In this document: piece by piece, positions 1-7,045 of the stretch
Layout of the letters: each line of letters opens with the position of its first letter
How positions within the stretch are numbered: position 1 is the stretch's first letter
DNA from: a bacterium
GTDB taxonomy: Bacteria; Patescibacteriota; Saccharimonadia; Saccharimonadales; Saccharimonadaceae
Assembly (NCBI GenBank): GCA_029565375.1
Contig: JAKQOF010000066.1
Coordinates: 1-24,870, forward strand
Length of the DNA stretch: 24,870 nt
Direction of reading: 5' to 3'
The notes under the pieces: generated by a model
The model's input: only the letters and a program-made list of their open reading frames with translations
Database searches by the model: none
What the model was told of the DNA's origin: nothing
Translations under genes and position numbers: made by a program

Positions 1-1
1 T

Positions 2-1312
2 ATGGCAAATATCCGAACAATTGTAAAAAAATTCATCCCAACCAGTTTATTCGGTGCGGTTGAACCGTTTGGCCATTTGCTTGAATCTGTTGCGATGAAC
101 GTCAAGTACGGTTTTCCGTCACGAGGTATGCATATTATTGGTGTGACGGGCACTAACGGCAAAACAACAACGTCGTTTATGATTCACAAGATGCTGGTTG
201 AGGCTGGTAAAAAGACAGGCCTCATGACTACTGTTGCCTATGGTGTTAACGACGACATTACACCGCAAGTTGCCCACATGACAACTGCATCAGCAGGACT
301 CTTGCAGAAGCGCCTGCGAGATTTTAAGCGTGCAGGTGTTGAATGGGTAGTGCTCGAGACAACGAGTCATGCACTGGCACAGCACCGCGTATGGGGAATC
401 GACTATGAGATTGCGGTAATGACCAATATCACACACGAGCACTTGGATTATCACAAGACATTCGCGCGCTACTTGGCGGCAAAAGTGCGATTGTTTAAGA
501 TTGCATCCAAGCACGGCAAGCGCACAGGCATTATTAATGCAGATGATCCGAATGCAAATGCCTTTAATGAAGTCATTCCGCATGCTGTGCTGTACGGGCT
601 GAAAGATGGAGACCTGAAAGCTACCAAGATTCACATGGGCGCAGATGGTAGCCGCTTTAAGGCAACGATTGGCAAAGATAGTTATGATATACAGTGTAAT
701 ATCCCCGGCGAGTTCAATGTCTATAACAGTCTTGCAGCGGTAGCAACTGGACGTGTTGTGGGACTTACAACAAAACAGATTGAAGATGGCATCAAAGCCT
801 TGAAAGGTGTTGAGGGTCGTATGACTGTTGTCAACGCGGGACAAGACTTTACGGTGATTGTGGACTTTGCACACACACCAGACTCGTTTGAACGGTTACT
901 GAGTGACTTGCGCGCATCGACCAAAGGACGACTCATTACCCTATTTGGATCTGCTGGCCGACGAGACGAAACAAAGCGGGCTATACAGGGTGAAATTGCT
1001 GGCAAATACAGCGACGAAGTTATCCTGACAGAAGAAGATGACCGTGACGTGGATGGTAACGAAATTTTGCAGCAGATTGCAGGTGGTGCCAAAAAATCAG
1101 GCAAAAAAATAAATAAAGATTTGTTCTTGGTGCTGAACCGTGAAGAGGCGATTGGCTTTGCGCTGACGCGCGCAAAAGCAGCGGGCGATACGGTTGTGTT
1201 GCTGGGAAAAGGCCACGAAAAGACTATTGAACGAATGGATGGCACGTATTCATGGAACGAGATTGAAGCCGTTACTGGCGCGCTTCAAGTGCTTAGTCAC
1301 ACCAAGAAATAA
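2..1312 (+). CDS. murE: MurE-like UDP-N-acetylmuramyl-tripeptide synthetase (Mur ligase)
   Basis: A cytoplasmic ATP-dependent Mur ligase that should add the third stem-peptide residue to UDP-MurNAc-dipeptide. The 436-residue protein has the Mur ligase P-loop VTGTNGKTTT (about 48-57), an ETTSHA motif (119-124), TNITHEHLDYH (141-151), the probable carbamylated lysine in YLAAK (K161), FAHTPDSFE (289-297), GRRDETKR (319-326) and LGKGHE (401-406). It starts almost directly at the P-loop domain, so the N-terminal UDP-binding domain of standard MurE (about 480-500 residues) is short or missing. Where MurE has the substrate-selecting DNPR motif, this protein reads EDDR (345-348), so the amino acid it adds cannot be predicted. 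The ATG at 2 is the first possible start; an upstream start outside the window cannot be excluded. The gene converges on the pentein gene with a 5-base gap. The Mur ligase family is certain, the MurE assignment probable. Confidence 0.88.
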   Translation: MANIRTIVKKFIPTSLFGAVEPFGHLLESVAMNVKYGFPSRGMHIIGVTGTNGKTTTSFMIHKMLVEAGKKTGLMTTVAYGVNDDITPQVAHMTTASAGLLQKRLRDFKRAGVEWVVLETTSHALAQHRVWGIDYEIAVMTNITHEHLDYHKTFARYLAAKVRLFKIASKHGKRTGIINADDPNANAFNEVIPHAVLYGLKDGDLKATKIHMGADGSRFKATIGKDSYDIQCNIPGEFNVYNSLAAVATGRVVGLTTKQIEDGIKALKGVEGRMTVVNAGQDFTVIVDFAHTPDSFERLLSDLRASTKGRLITLFGSAGRRDETKRAIQGEIAGKYSDEVILTEEDDRDVDGNEILQQIAGGAKKSGKKINKDLFLVLNREEAIGFALTRAKAAGDTVVLLGKGHEKTIERMDGTYSWNEIEAVTGALQVLSHTKK

Positions 1313-1317
1313 CACGT

Positions 1318-2193
1318 TCAGTCGAGCGTGAGCGTGACGCAGCGAATGTAGCCACCGCCTTTTAGTAACTCGGTGATGACTGGTGATACAACCTTGAGTC
1401 CGTAGGACTGCAGATCACGCGTGAGGTGGGGTGCGTTAGCACTCATGATCACTGTCTGGCCGGTTGAAACGAGGTTGGTTGCAAATGCCTCTTGAGCCTC
1501 CTGAAGTGAGACGGTAATTTTATCTACGCCATCAAATTGTTCGAGTATGTGACGACTGGCTGGAACAAACGCTTCAGGACAATAGGCAATGAGGCCTTTT
1601 GTCGTGGCAGTTGGTGGCTTGATGACAGCCAGTGCGAGGTCGATGTCGTAGAAAAAGCTGTCTGCCCATCCAGACGCAGCATTGATAACGGGGATGCCAG
1701 ATGTATCGACTTGGGGAATGGTTTGCAATTGGATACGCTCGTACCCAAGTGCGTCTGCCGCAAAGGCTTGCGCTGCTTCGTCACTGCGATATCCGCTACC
1801 ACAAAAGAGGTAGTTGCCGCATGCCAAGGCATCGCCTTGTCCGCTAAACTTCAGATTGTCTGGTATATGGACGACAGTGAGGCCAAGGTTATGTAGTACT
1901 TTTTCGGCGTAGGCTTCCTCGGCTTTACGTGCATTAGGCAGGCAGGCAAGGACTGCTGTTTTGCCGCGAACAAGTGCCCAGTTGGCAGTATAAACGCCAT
2001 CTTGACTGTCGTTTGGTGATGCAACCTGTGTGACTGTAATGCCCGCTTGTGTAAGAAGGTCGTGGACTGCCGCATGCTCTGCGTTTGCTTTTGTACCATC
2101 CAAAGGATCGTCGTGGTAATAGGGATTAATCGGCTGTTCGGTACTAAAGTGACGTGCATCGGACATAAGTACTGATCTGTTAATGAGTGTCAT
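1318..2193 (-). CDS. Pentein-fold amidinotransferase/dimethylargininase-like protein with altered catalytic triad
   Basis: A 291-residue member of the amidinotransferase / dimethylarginine dimethylaminohydrolase / arginine deiminase superfamily. Visible landmarks are DGVYTANWALV (65-75), GQGDAL (118-123), a GSGYRSDEAA stretch (132-141), CPEAF, and the C-terminal GGGYIRC with the nucleophile-type cysteine at 285. By eye, the segment that normally reads FYHLD or FLHLD reads FYDID (181-185), so the catalytic His position is Asp183. The family FEG(x)GD motif reads FSGQGD (116-121), so the usual acidic partner is Ser117. Only the cysteine of the Cys-His-Glu triad is kept. Guanidine hydrolase activity is therefore doubtful; it may bind a ligand or do different chemistry. 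The start has an AAAGGA ribosome site at 2200-2205. The gene lies 15 bases after femAB, so the two probably share a transcript. Confidence 0.75.
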   Translation of the reverse strand: MTLINRSVLMSDARHFSTEQPINPYYHDDPLDGTKANAEHAAVHDLLTQAGITVTQVASPNDSQDGVYTANWALVRGKTAVLACLPNARKAEEAYAEKVLHNLGLTVVHIPDNLKFSGQGDALACGNYLFCGSGYRSDEAAQAFAADALGYERIQLQTIPQVDTSGIPVINAASGWADSFFYDIDLALAVIKPPTATTKGLIAYCPEAFVPASRHILEQFDGVDKITVSLQEAQEAFATNLVSTGQTVIMSANAPHLTRDLQSYGLKVVSPVITELLKGGGYIRCVTLTLD

Positions 2194-2208
2194 GTGTATT
2201 CCTTTGGC

Positions 2209-3243
2209 CTAGTAATATGAATCGTGATGTTTGTAAGTGTGTACGCGCCGAGCGATGCGTTCACCGGCTAGTGACCACAGCTTATATTGTGATGGCTTGA
2301 TGACAAGGTCGTAGCAGCCAATATAGTCGATGACCGTTTTATTAAATGCGGTTTTAAACTGACCGATACCATAGTGAGGGTGCTCGGGATTGTTAATCTC
2401 TTCACTGGGTGGAGCGCCGCAAAAATCGTGGAGCAGTGCGCCTTTTGATTTTGCCCACTCAATGACATGCCACTGTAACAGGTGACTTGCGCCATATGCC
2501 GTTCGCTTGCGAACTGATGCGCCAATAAGGTAGGTACTTTTTGTACCGAAGCTCATAGCAAATGCACCAGCAACAATCTTGCCTTCATATGTTGCAAAAA
2601 AGATCTGTCCAAGGCCTGCGCGTTCAAATCGTTGCCAGAATGCCCGGTAGTATTCGTGACTACGGATACCAAATTGTCCCTCGGCAGTCAGTGCGAGGAG
2701 GTCAAACAGTATGCGGCAGTTTTTGTCGGATGCTTTTACGGCTTCAACGGTCACGCCATCGCGCTCGGCACGCCTGATTGCATGACGGCCTTTTTGGGGA
2801 AGACTCATTAGCACGTCGTCAATCCGGGCGCTAATATCGAGAGTGATAGTTGAAGGATTAGGAATAATAGGACGAGCCTTGATGAGACCATGGCGGGCAA
2901 GGGTCGGCTGTGCACTGCGGGGTAGTTCAGACTCAATGCGAATAGCAAATACATTGTGTTTGGCAGCGAGAGGTTTGAGCGCTTCGAGTACGGCAAACAG
3001 CTCTTTTGTTGTGGTAACTCCTGGACCTTTTGGCAGGTACCATAACCTACCCAGCGGACCAGCATTTTTTTCATGTATAGTGATTGCGGTCGTGCCAACA
3101 AATGCGAAGCGTGCCCTGTAGCCTCCCGTCTCTTTTTGCTGAGCATATTCGTAACTCGCAAAGACGTTGCCGCCGTCGGGATTAGCCAGGATGTGCGTAT
3201 CCCAGTTGGTAATTTCGTCAGGTGTAGCGAAGCGCGCTGTCAT
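2209..3243 (-). CDS. FemAB/FemX-like peptidoglycan bridge aminoacyltransferase
   Basis: A 344-residue protein of the FemABX / GNAT-like family, which transfers an amino acid from aminoacyl-tRNA to the peptidoglycan stem peptide. Family-like stretches are NVFASYEYAQ near the N terminus, LWYLPKGPGV, LPQKGRHAIRRAERDGV, and LIGASVRKRTAYGASHLLQW followed by HDFCGAPP. I place the start at the ATG at 3243 (MTARFATPDE), not at an in-frame codon further upstream. A TACAAT -10 box (3252-3257, minus strand) lies 8 bases before this ATG, and an upstream start would lie within the promoter. No Shine-Dalgarno sequence is seen, so the mRNA is probably leaderless. It is divergent from groES, whose CIRCE operator lies 39 bases upstream. 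The nearby murE and the family function suggest a role in wall cross-bridges; the transferred residue is unknown. Confidence 0.8.
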   Translation of the reverse strand: MTARFATPDEITNWDTHILANPDGGNVFASYEYAQQKETGGYRARFAFVGTTAITIHEKNAGPLGRLWYLPKGPGVTTTKELFAVLEALKPLAAKHNVFAIRIESELPRSAQPTLARHGLIKARPIIPNPSTITLDISARIDDVLMSLPQKGRHAIRRAERDGVTVEAVKASDKNCRILFDLLALTAEGQFGIRSHEYYRAFWQRFERAGLGQIFFATYEGKIVAGAFAMSFGTKSTYLIGASVRKRTAYGASHLLQWHVIEWAKSKGALLHDFCGAPPSEEINNPEHPHYGIGQFKTAFNKTVIDYIGCYDLVIKPSQYKLWSLAGERIARRVHTYKHHDSYY

Positions 3244-3251
3244 TGCATACC

Positions 3252-3257
3252 ATTGTA
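3252..3257 (-). promoter_or_regulatory. -10 box of femAB-like gene (leaderless type)
   Basis: TACAAT on the minus strand, 8 bases before the ATG at 3243. No convincing -35 box is visible. The spacing puts the transcript start at or next to the start codon. Confidence 0.5.
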
Positions 3258-3281
3258 ACGCATATGCTGTGCGTAAAAAAG

Positions 3282-3308
3282 TTAGCACTCTAGCCTTGCA
3301 AGTGCCAA
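3282..3308 (+). promoter_or_regulatory. CIRCE element (HrcA operator) upstream of groES-groEL
   Basis: The left arm TTAGCACTC (3282-3290) matches the CIRCE consensus exactly. A 9-base spacer follows, then the right arm AAGTGCCAA (3300-3308), which differs from GAGTGCTAA at two positions. CIRCE is the binding site of the heat-shock repressor HrcA. It covers the groES -35 box, so repression by promoter occlusion is expected. Confidence 0.9.
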
Positions 3309-3324
3309 TTATTTTAACTACAAT
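3296..3324 (+). promoter_or_regulatory. Sigma70-type promoter of groESL
   Basis: -35 TTGCAA (3296-3301), 17-base spacer, -10 TACAAT (3319-3324), predicted start near 3331. The -35 box lies inside the CIRCE element. Confidence 0.8.
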
Positions 3325-3354
3325 AGAGACACTGAATAATAAGGAGGAATAATT

Positions 3355-3618
3355 ATGAGTTCACCAATTAAACCTCTGGCAGACCGTTTGGTAGCCCTGC
3401 GCGAAGTTGCGCAAACAAAGACTGCGAGCGGCATTTACCTGCCAGATTCGTCAACTGAAAAGCCCGTGATTGCAAAGGTTGTGGCTATCGGGCCAGACGT
3501 TGCATCGCTCAAAGTAGGCGATAGGATTGTCTATAAAGAATACGCAACGACACTTTTAAAAGTTGATGCAACGGAATATTTAATAGTAAAAGAAGAAGAC
3601 GTCCTTGCGACGCTCTAG
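3355..3618 (+). CDS. groES: Co-chaperonin GroES
   Basis: The 87-residue heptameric lid of the GroEL chaperonin, acting in the cytoplasm. It has the GroES landmarks: IKPLADRLVAL at the N terminus, a mobile-loop region around TKTASGIYLP (22-31), VVAIGP, and LKVGDRIVY. Length is close to the usual 95 residues or slightly less. A strong AAGGAGG ribosome site (3341-3347) precedes the ATG by 7 bases. It is first in the groES-groEL operon, with groEL following about 10 bases later, and is controlled by the CIRCE/HrcA operator and the promoter just upstream. Confidence 0.97.
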   Translation: MSSPIKPLADRLVALREVAQTKTASGIYLPDSSTEKPVIAKVVAIGPDVASLKVGDRIVYKEYATTLLKVDATEYLIVKEEDVLATL

Positions 3619-3630
3619 AAAGGATCGATG

Positions 3631-5274
3631 ATGAGTAAAAAAGTTTTCTATGATGACGATGCTCGTAACCGCGTTCTTGGCGGGGCGAAGGCACTCTATG
3701 ACGCGGTTAAAGTAACGTATGGGCCAAAAGGTCGCAATGTTGTGATCGCGAAAGGATACGGTGGCCCAACGGTGACGCACGACGGTGTGACTGTTGCTGA
3801 GGCGGTTGATCTACCAGAGGTTGATGATGAGACATTAGGATATAAAGTCGGCGCGGAACTGATTAAGCAGGCTGCGAGCAAGCTGAATAAAGTTGTTGGT
3901 GACGGAACGACGACTGTGACGGTGCTGACCTACAATATCTTAAAAGAAGCGAACAAATTAATTACTGCAGGATATAATCCTCAAGAACTTCGCAAAGGCA
4001 TTGAATCAGCTGGTGCTGAAGTCATTGCTAAGCTGGATACGTTATCAGAGAGTATCGAAGGAAAATCTGACCGTGTAGCAGAAGTAGCAACGATTAGTGC
4101 TGGTGATAGCACGATCGGAAAACTAATCGCCGATGTGATTGAAAAAGTTGGTAAAGACGGTGTCGTCACCGTTGAAGCCAGCCAAGGACTGGAACTTGAG
4201 GCAGAGGTAGTTGAAGGTTTTACGTTTGATCGTGGCTTTGTCAGCCAGTTCTTTATCACCGACGTCAGTCGCCAAGAGGCAGTATATGAAAAACCAGCCA
4301 TTATTATTACGGATAAGAAGATTAGTAACGTGTCAGAGTTTTTGCCAATCTTAGAGAAGCTTGCGGCTGCGGGTAAAAAGGATGTCGTCTTGATTGCAGA
4401 TGAGGTTGAAGGCGAAGCACTCAGTATTTTGGTACTGAACAAGTTGAAGGGTGCGTTTAATACTGTAGCGGTCAAAGCACCAGCGTTTGGTGATCGCCGC
4501 AAGGAAGTACTGAGTGACATTGCGACCCTGACTGGTGCAACAGTTGTCAGCGAAGACCTTGGTTTGACCTTCGAGACAGTGACGCTTGATGTTGTGGGAA
4601 CAGCTCGTAAGGTGATTGTTGGCAAAGACAGCACGACAATTATCGAAGGCGCTGGCAAACTAGCTGACGTGACGGCACGTATCACACAGATTCGTTCGCA
4701 AGCTGATAATGCCTCGAGTGAATACGATAAAGATAATTATGATAAGCGTGCAGCAGCACTGAGTGGCAAAGTTGCCGTTATTAAAGTTGGTGGTGCGACA
4801 GAGACAGAGATCGATGAAAAGAAGTTTCGCGTTGATGACGCTGTTGCCGCAACAAAAGCGGCACTTGCTGAGGGCATTGTGGCAGGTGGTGGTGTCACAT
4901 TGGTTAACATCGCTGCAGGTATTAAGGCCGATGGGGCTGATCCACTGAGCGCTGGTCGCCAGATTTTAAAGAACGCACTTCGTCAGCCGTTTTTGCAAAT
5001 TACTGAAAACGCAGGCCTTAAGAGTGAAGCACTGCTTGCGCAGGTCGAAGTCGGCAAACCAGGCTTTGGTATCGACGTTAACAACCCAGATGCTGGGCTG
5101 ATTGATGTCAAGAAAGCAGGTGTGATTGATCCAACACGTGTTACCAAAGAGGCAGTGCAGAATGCAGTGTCGATTGCCTCAACAGCAGCAACAATGGGTG
5201 CGCTCGTTGTTGATGTTCCAGAACCAGAGTCACCAGCACCAGCTGGTGCTATGGGTGGAGGCATGGGCTTCTAA
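3631..5274 (+). CDS. groEL: Chaperonin GroEL (60 kDa)
   Basis: ATP-driven folding chaperonin of 547 residues, full length for the family. Visible motifs are TYGPKGRNVV (about 29-38), the ATP-binding DGVTVA and GDGTTT stretches (the catalytic Asp about residue 91), the family segment RVDDAVAATKAALAEGIVAG, and a short Gly-Met tail ending GGGMGF instead of long GGM repeats. Two ATG codons are adjacent (3628 and 3631). I choose 3631 because AAAGGA (3619-3624) is only 3 bases from the first but 6 from the second. It is co-transcribed with groES and ends at the strong terminator at 5291-5319. Confidence 0.97.
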   Translation: MSKKVFYDDDARNRVLGGAKALYDAVKVTYGPKGRNVVIAKGYGGPTVTHDGVTVAEAVDLPEVDDETLGYKVGAELIKQAASKLNKVVGDGTTTVTVLTYNILKEANKLITAGYNPQELRKGIESAGAEVIAKLDTLSESIEGKSDRVAEVATISAGDSTIGKLIADVIEKVGKDGVVTVEASQGLELEAEVVEGFTFDRGFVSQFFITDVSRQEAVYEKPAIIITDKKISNVSEFLPILEKLAAAGKKDVVLIADEVEGEALSILVLNKLKGAFNTVAVKAPAFGDRRKEVLSDIATLTGATVVSEDLGLTFETVTLDVVGTARKVIVGKDSTTIIEGAGKLADVTARITQIRSQADNASSEYDKDNYDKRAAALSGKVAVIKVGGATETEIDEKKFRVDDAVAATKAALAEGIVAGGGVTLVNIAAGIKADGADPLSAGRQILKNALRQPFLQITENAGLKSEALLAQVEVGKPGFGIDVNNPDAGLIDVKKAGVIDPTRVTKEAVQNAVSIASTAATMGALVVDVPEPESPAPAGAMGGGMGF

Positions 5275-5290
5275 TAAAGCATTCCGTAAT

Positions 5291-5319
5291 AAAAATACCC
5301 GCGAACTGCGGGTATTTTT
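5291..5319. terminator. Bidirectional rho-independent terminator
   Basis: A perfect 12-bp stem (AAAAATACCCGC / GCGGGTATTTTT) with a 5-base loop GAACT. The A-run and T-run within the arms make it work in both directions. It separates groEL from the convergent gene at 5335-5820. Confidence 0.93.
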
Positions 5320-5334
5320 ATTTAAGGAAGCTTA

Positions 5335-5820
5335 TTACTGTTTTGGAGCAGAGAAGTAGTCAATCTCTTTGATGATATCAAGCAGGGCTTGTGCCTTACG
5401 TGCTTCATCGGTGATAGCCTGTGCCGCTGCGTGCGCAGGGGCGATCAGCGCTTTATCGTCAGTACTGCGAAGAAGCAGTAGGTAGGTGTCAAACTTTTCT
5501 TGTGGCTCAAGGTCAAGCTTGTCGACTAATGGACGAAGTTCGCTCAGTGCATCCTTTTTAATACTTTCGAGGTCACTGCCACCTGCAGGTGAGTTGGTTG
5601 GTGCTGAGAAGCTTGGCGCAACAACAGGCGCAACGGGTGCAGGCATAACTGGTGCTGGTGTGTCATATGGACTTGGTGCAGGTGGTGTCACTGGCGCCGG
5701 GGCAACTGGAGCTGCCACTGGTTCGACTGGTTCGTCGACTTGTTGACTGACGCCAGCTAATACTTTTGCTAACTCTTGATCATCACTAATCGGTTTTGCT
5801 GATTGCGGATTAATATCCAT
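5335..5820 (-). CDS. Pro/Ala-rich protein of unknown function
   Basis: I do not recognise this 161-residue protein. It has three parts: a short acidic N terminus (MDINPQSAKP), a low-complexity linker rich in Pro, Ala and Val with repeated APV/PAP units (about 35-75), and a charged, probably helical C-terminal domain (about 80-161) with LRPLVDKLDLEPQEKFDTYL. No signal peptide or membrane segment is visible, so it is probably cytoplasmic. The start is supported by an AGGGG ribosome site 6-7 bases upstream. It shares a bidirectional terminator with groEL and is divergent from the isomerase gene. The layout resembles a flexible tether plus a binding domain; this is inference only. Confidence 0.75.
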   Translation of the reverse strand: MDINPQSAKPISDDQELAKVLAGVSQQVDEPVEPVAAPVAPAPVTPPAPSPYDTPAPVMPAPVAPVVAPSFSAPTNSPAGGSDLESIKKDALSELRPLVDKLDLEPQEKFDTYLLLLRSTDDKALIAPAHAAAQAITDEARKAQALLDIIKEIDYFSAPKQ

Positions 5821-5865
5821 TGCCCACCCCTGCTATCAATACTTATGCTTTGTTACTAAATACTG

Positions 5866-5871
5866 TATCAT
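5866..5871 (+). promoter_or_regulatory. Possible -10 box before the PGI/PMI gene
   Basis: TATCAT, 22 bases before the ATG. A weak TTATGC (5843-5848) lies 17 bases upstream of it as a possible -35. A GAGGGA ribosome site (5881-5886) follows, so this transcript would have a short leader. Confidence 0.35.
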
Positions 5872-5893
5872 AGACATATAGAGGGAGCAAGTA

Positions 5894-6934
5894 ATGTTAG
5901 ATGATTCAAATGTACTGAAACAACGTGATCCAGCGGATGCTTTGGCCGTGGCTGCAGCCGAATATAGTCAAACATCGTTCGAAGCAGTTATTCTTAATGA
6001 AGATGGTGAAAAAAGGGAATTAGCCAACATTGTCGTCGCTGGTATGGGTGGCTCGGCGCTTGCTGCACAACTGGCCAAGACGTGGTTGAAAGACGACATT
6101 ACTGTACCATTTGAGATATTGCGCGGATACGATGTACCAGCCTACGTTGGACCGAACACATTATTTATCGGCAGCAGTTATTCGGGTAATACCGAGGAGA
6201 CGGTGAGCGCGCTAGAGCAAGCAAAAGACAAGAATGCACAGATTAGCATTGTTGCAGCGGGCGGCAAATTGATTGATATTGCCAAGGAAGATAAGTTGGC
6301 ATACTCGTTAATTCCTGCCAATTTGCAGCCACGTATGGCGGTTATTTATAACTTGCGTGTGTTGATTGCATTGTTTGTGCATCATGACATTGTTTCCCAG
6401 GCACGCTTGGACGAGATTGCAGCGACAGCCAACTGGCTGGAGCAAGAGGGCAAGCAGTGGCTTGGTGACGTCCCAACAGAACACAACTATGCCAAGCAAC
6501 TTGCCCTTGAGGCTGTTGGCAAAACACCTGTCTTTTACGGCGGTGCGCTGTCTGCACCCGTTGCGTACAAGTGGAAGATTAGTTGGAACGAGAACGCTAA
6601 GAATGTGGCATTTTGGAACGAATATTCAGAGTTTAATCACAACGAGTTTATGGGCTGGACATCACACCCAGTTGAAAAGCCATTTGCTGTCTTTGATATC
6701 ATCAGCAACCTTGAGCATCCGCAAATCCTGAAGCGCTTTGAGGTGTCGGACCGATTGCTAAGTGGTAAGCGACCAAAGGCAACAATTATTACCTTGGCAG
6801 GTGAAACACCGATTCAGCAGATGTTGTGGGGAAGTATTTTAGCGGACTTTGTCAGTATTTACGTCGCTATCTTAAATAACGTCGACCCAACACCAGTTGA
6901 TTTGATTGAAAAATTTAAACACGAATTAAGCTAA
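5894..6934 (+). CDS. Bifunctional phosphoglucose/phosphomannose isomerase (SIS domain)
   Basis: Interconverts glucose-6-phosphate or mannose-6-phosphate with fructose-6-phosphate in the cytoplasm. The 346-residue protein has the two-SIS-domain layout of the small archaeal/bacterial PGI/PMI family. Landmarks are GMGGSA (50-55), the phosphate-binding SSYSGNTEET (94-103), a WKISWNENAK stretch (227-236), and the family signature FNHNEFMGW (247-255), whose Glu and His are catalytic in characterised members. Length is normal for the family. The ATG at 5894 has a GAGGGA ribosome site 7 bases upstream. The gene stands alone in a divergent arrangement with the Pro/Ala-rich protein gene. It provides a link between hexose phosphates and the glucose-6-phosphate dehydrogenase encoded at 16936. 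Confidence 0.9.
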   Translation: MLDDSNVLKQRDPADALAVAAAEYSQTSFEAVILNEDGEKRELANIVVAGMGGSALAAQLAKTWLKDDITVPFEILRGYDVPAYVGPNTLFIGSSYSGNTEETVSALEQAKDKNAQISIVAAGGKLIDIAKEDKLAYSLIPANLQPRMAVIYNLRVLIALFVHHDIVSQARLDEIAATANWLEQEGKQWLGDVPTEHNYAKQLALEAVGKTPVFYGGALSAPVAYKWKISWNENAKNVAFWNEYSEFNHNEFMGWTSHPVEKPFAVFDIISNLEHPQILKRFEVSDRLLSGKRPKATIITLAGETPIQQMLWGSILADFVSIYVAILNNVDPTPVDLIEKFKHELS

Positions 6935-6944
6935 CGTCTCAACT

Positions 6945-7035
6945 CGGGTCCTGTCGTCCGGTTTGCCCCTAGATTTTTTTCGATTGATTACAATCAGAAA
7001 ACAAATCTGGGTGCTGCCCCACCGGACGCCACCCG
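6945..7035. repeat. 91-nt multi-segment palindrome between convergent genes
   Basis: Nested complementary blocks are CGGGT (6945-6949) with ACCCG (7031-7035), CGTCCGGT (6955-6962) with ACCGGACG (7021-7028), AGATTT (6971-6976) with AAATCT (7003-7008), and GATTG (6982-6986) with CAATC (6991-6995). CCC (6967-6969) can also pair with GGG (7009-7011). The arms are separated by small internal loops, and ATTTT follows on the + strand. It fills the gap between the convergent isomerase and ABC permease genes. It may be an elaborate terminator, a structured RNA or a small palindromic repeat element. Confidence 0.7.
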
Positions 7036-7045
7036 ATTTTAGGAG

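Noticed and set aside
3981..4685. A 234-codon minus-strand open frame inside groEL
   Set aside because: Ser/Thr-rich antisense shadow of a well-conserved gene, with no start signal.
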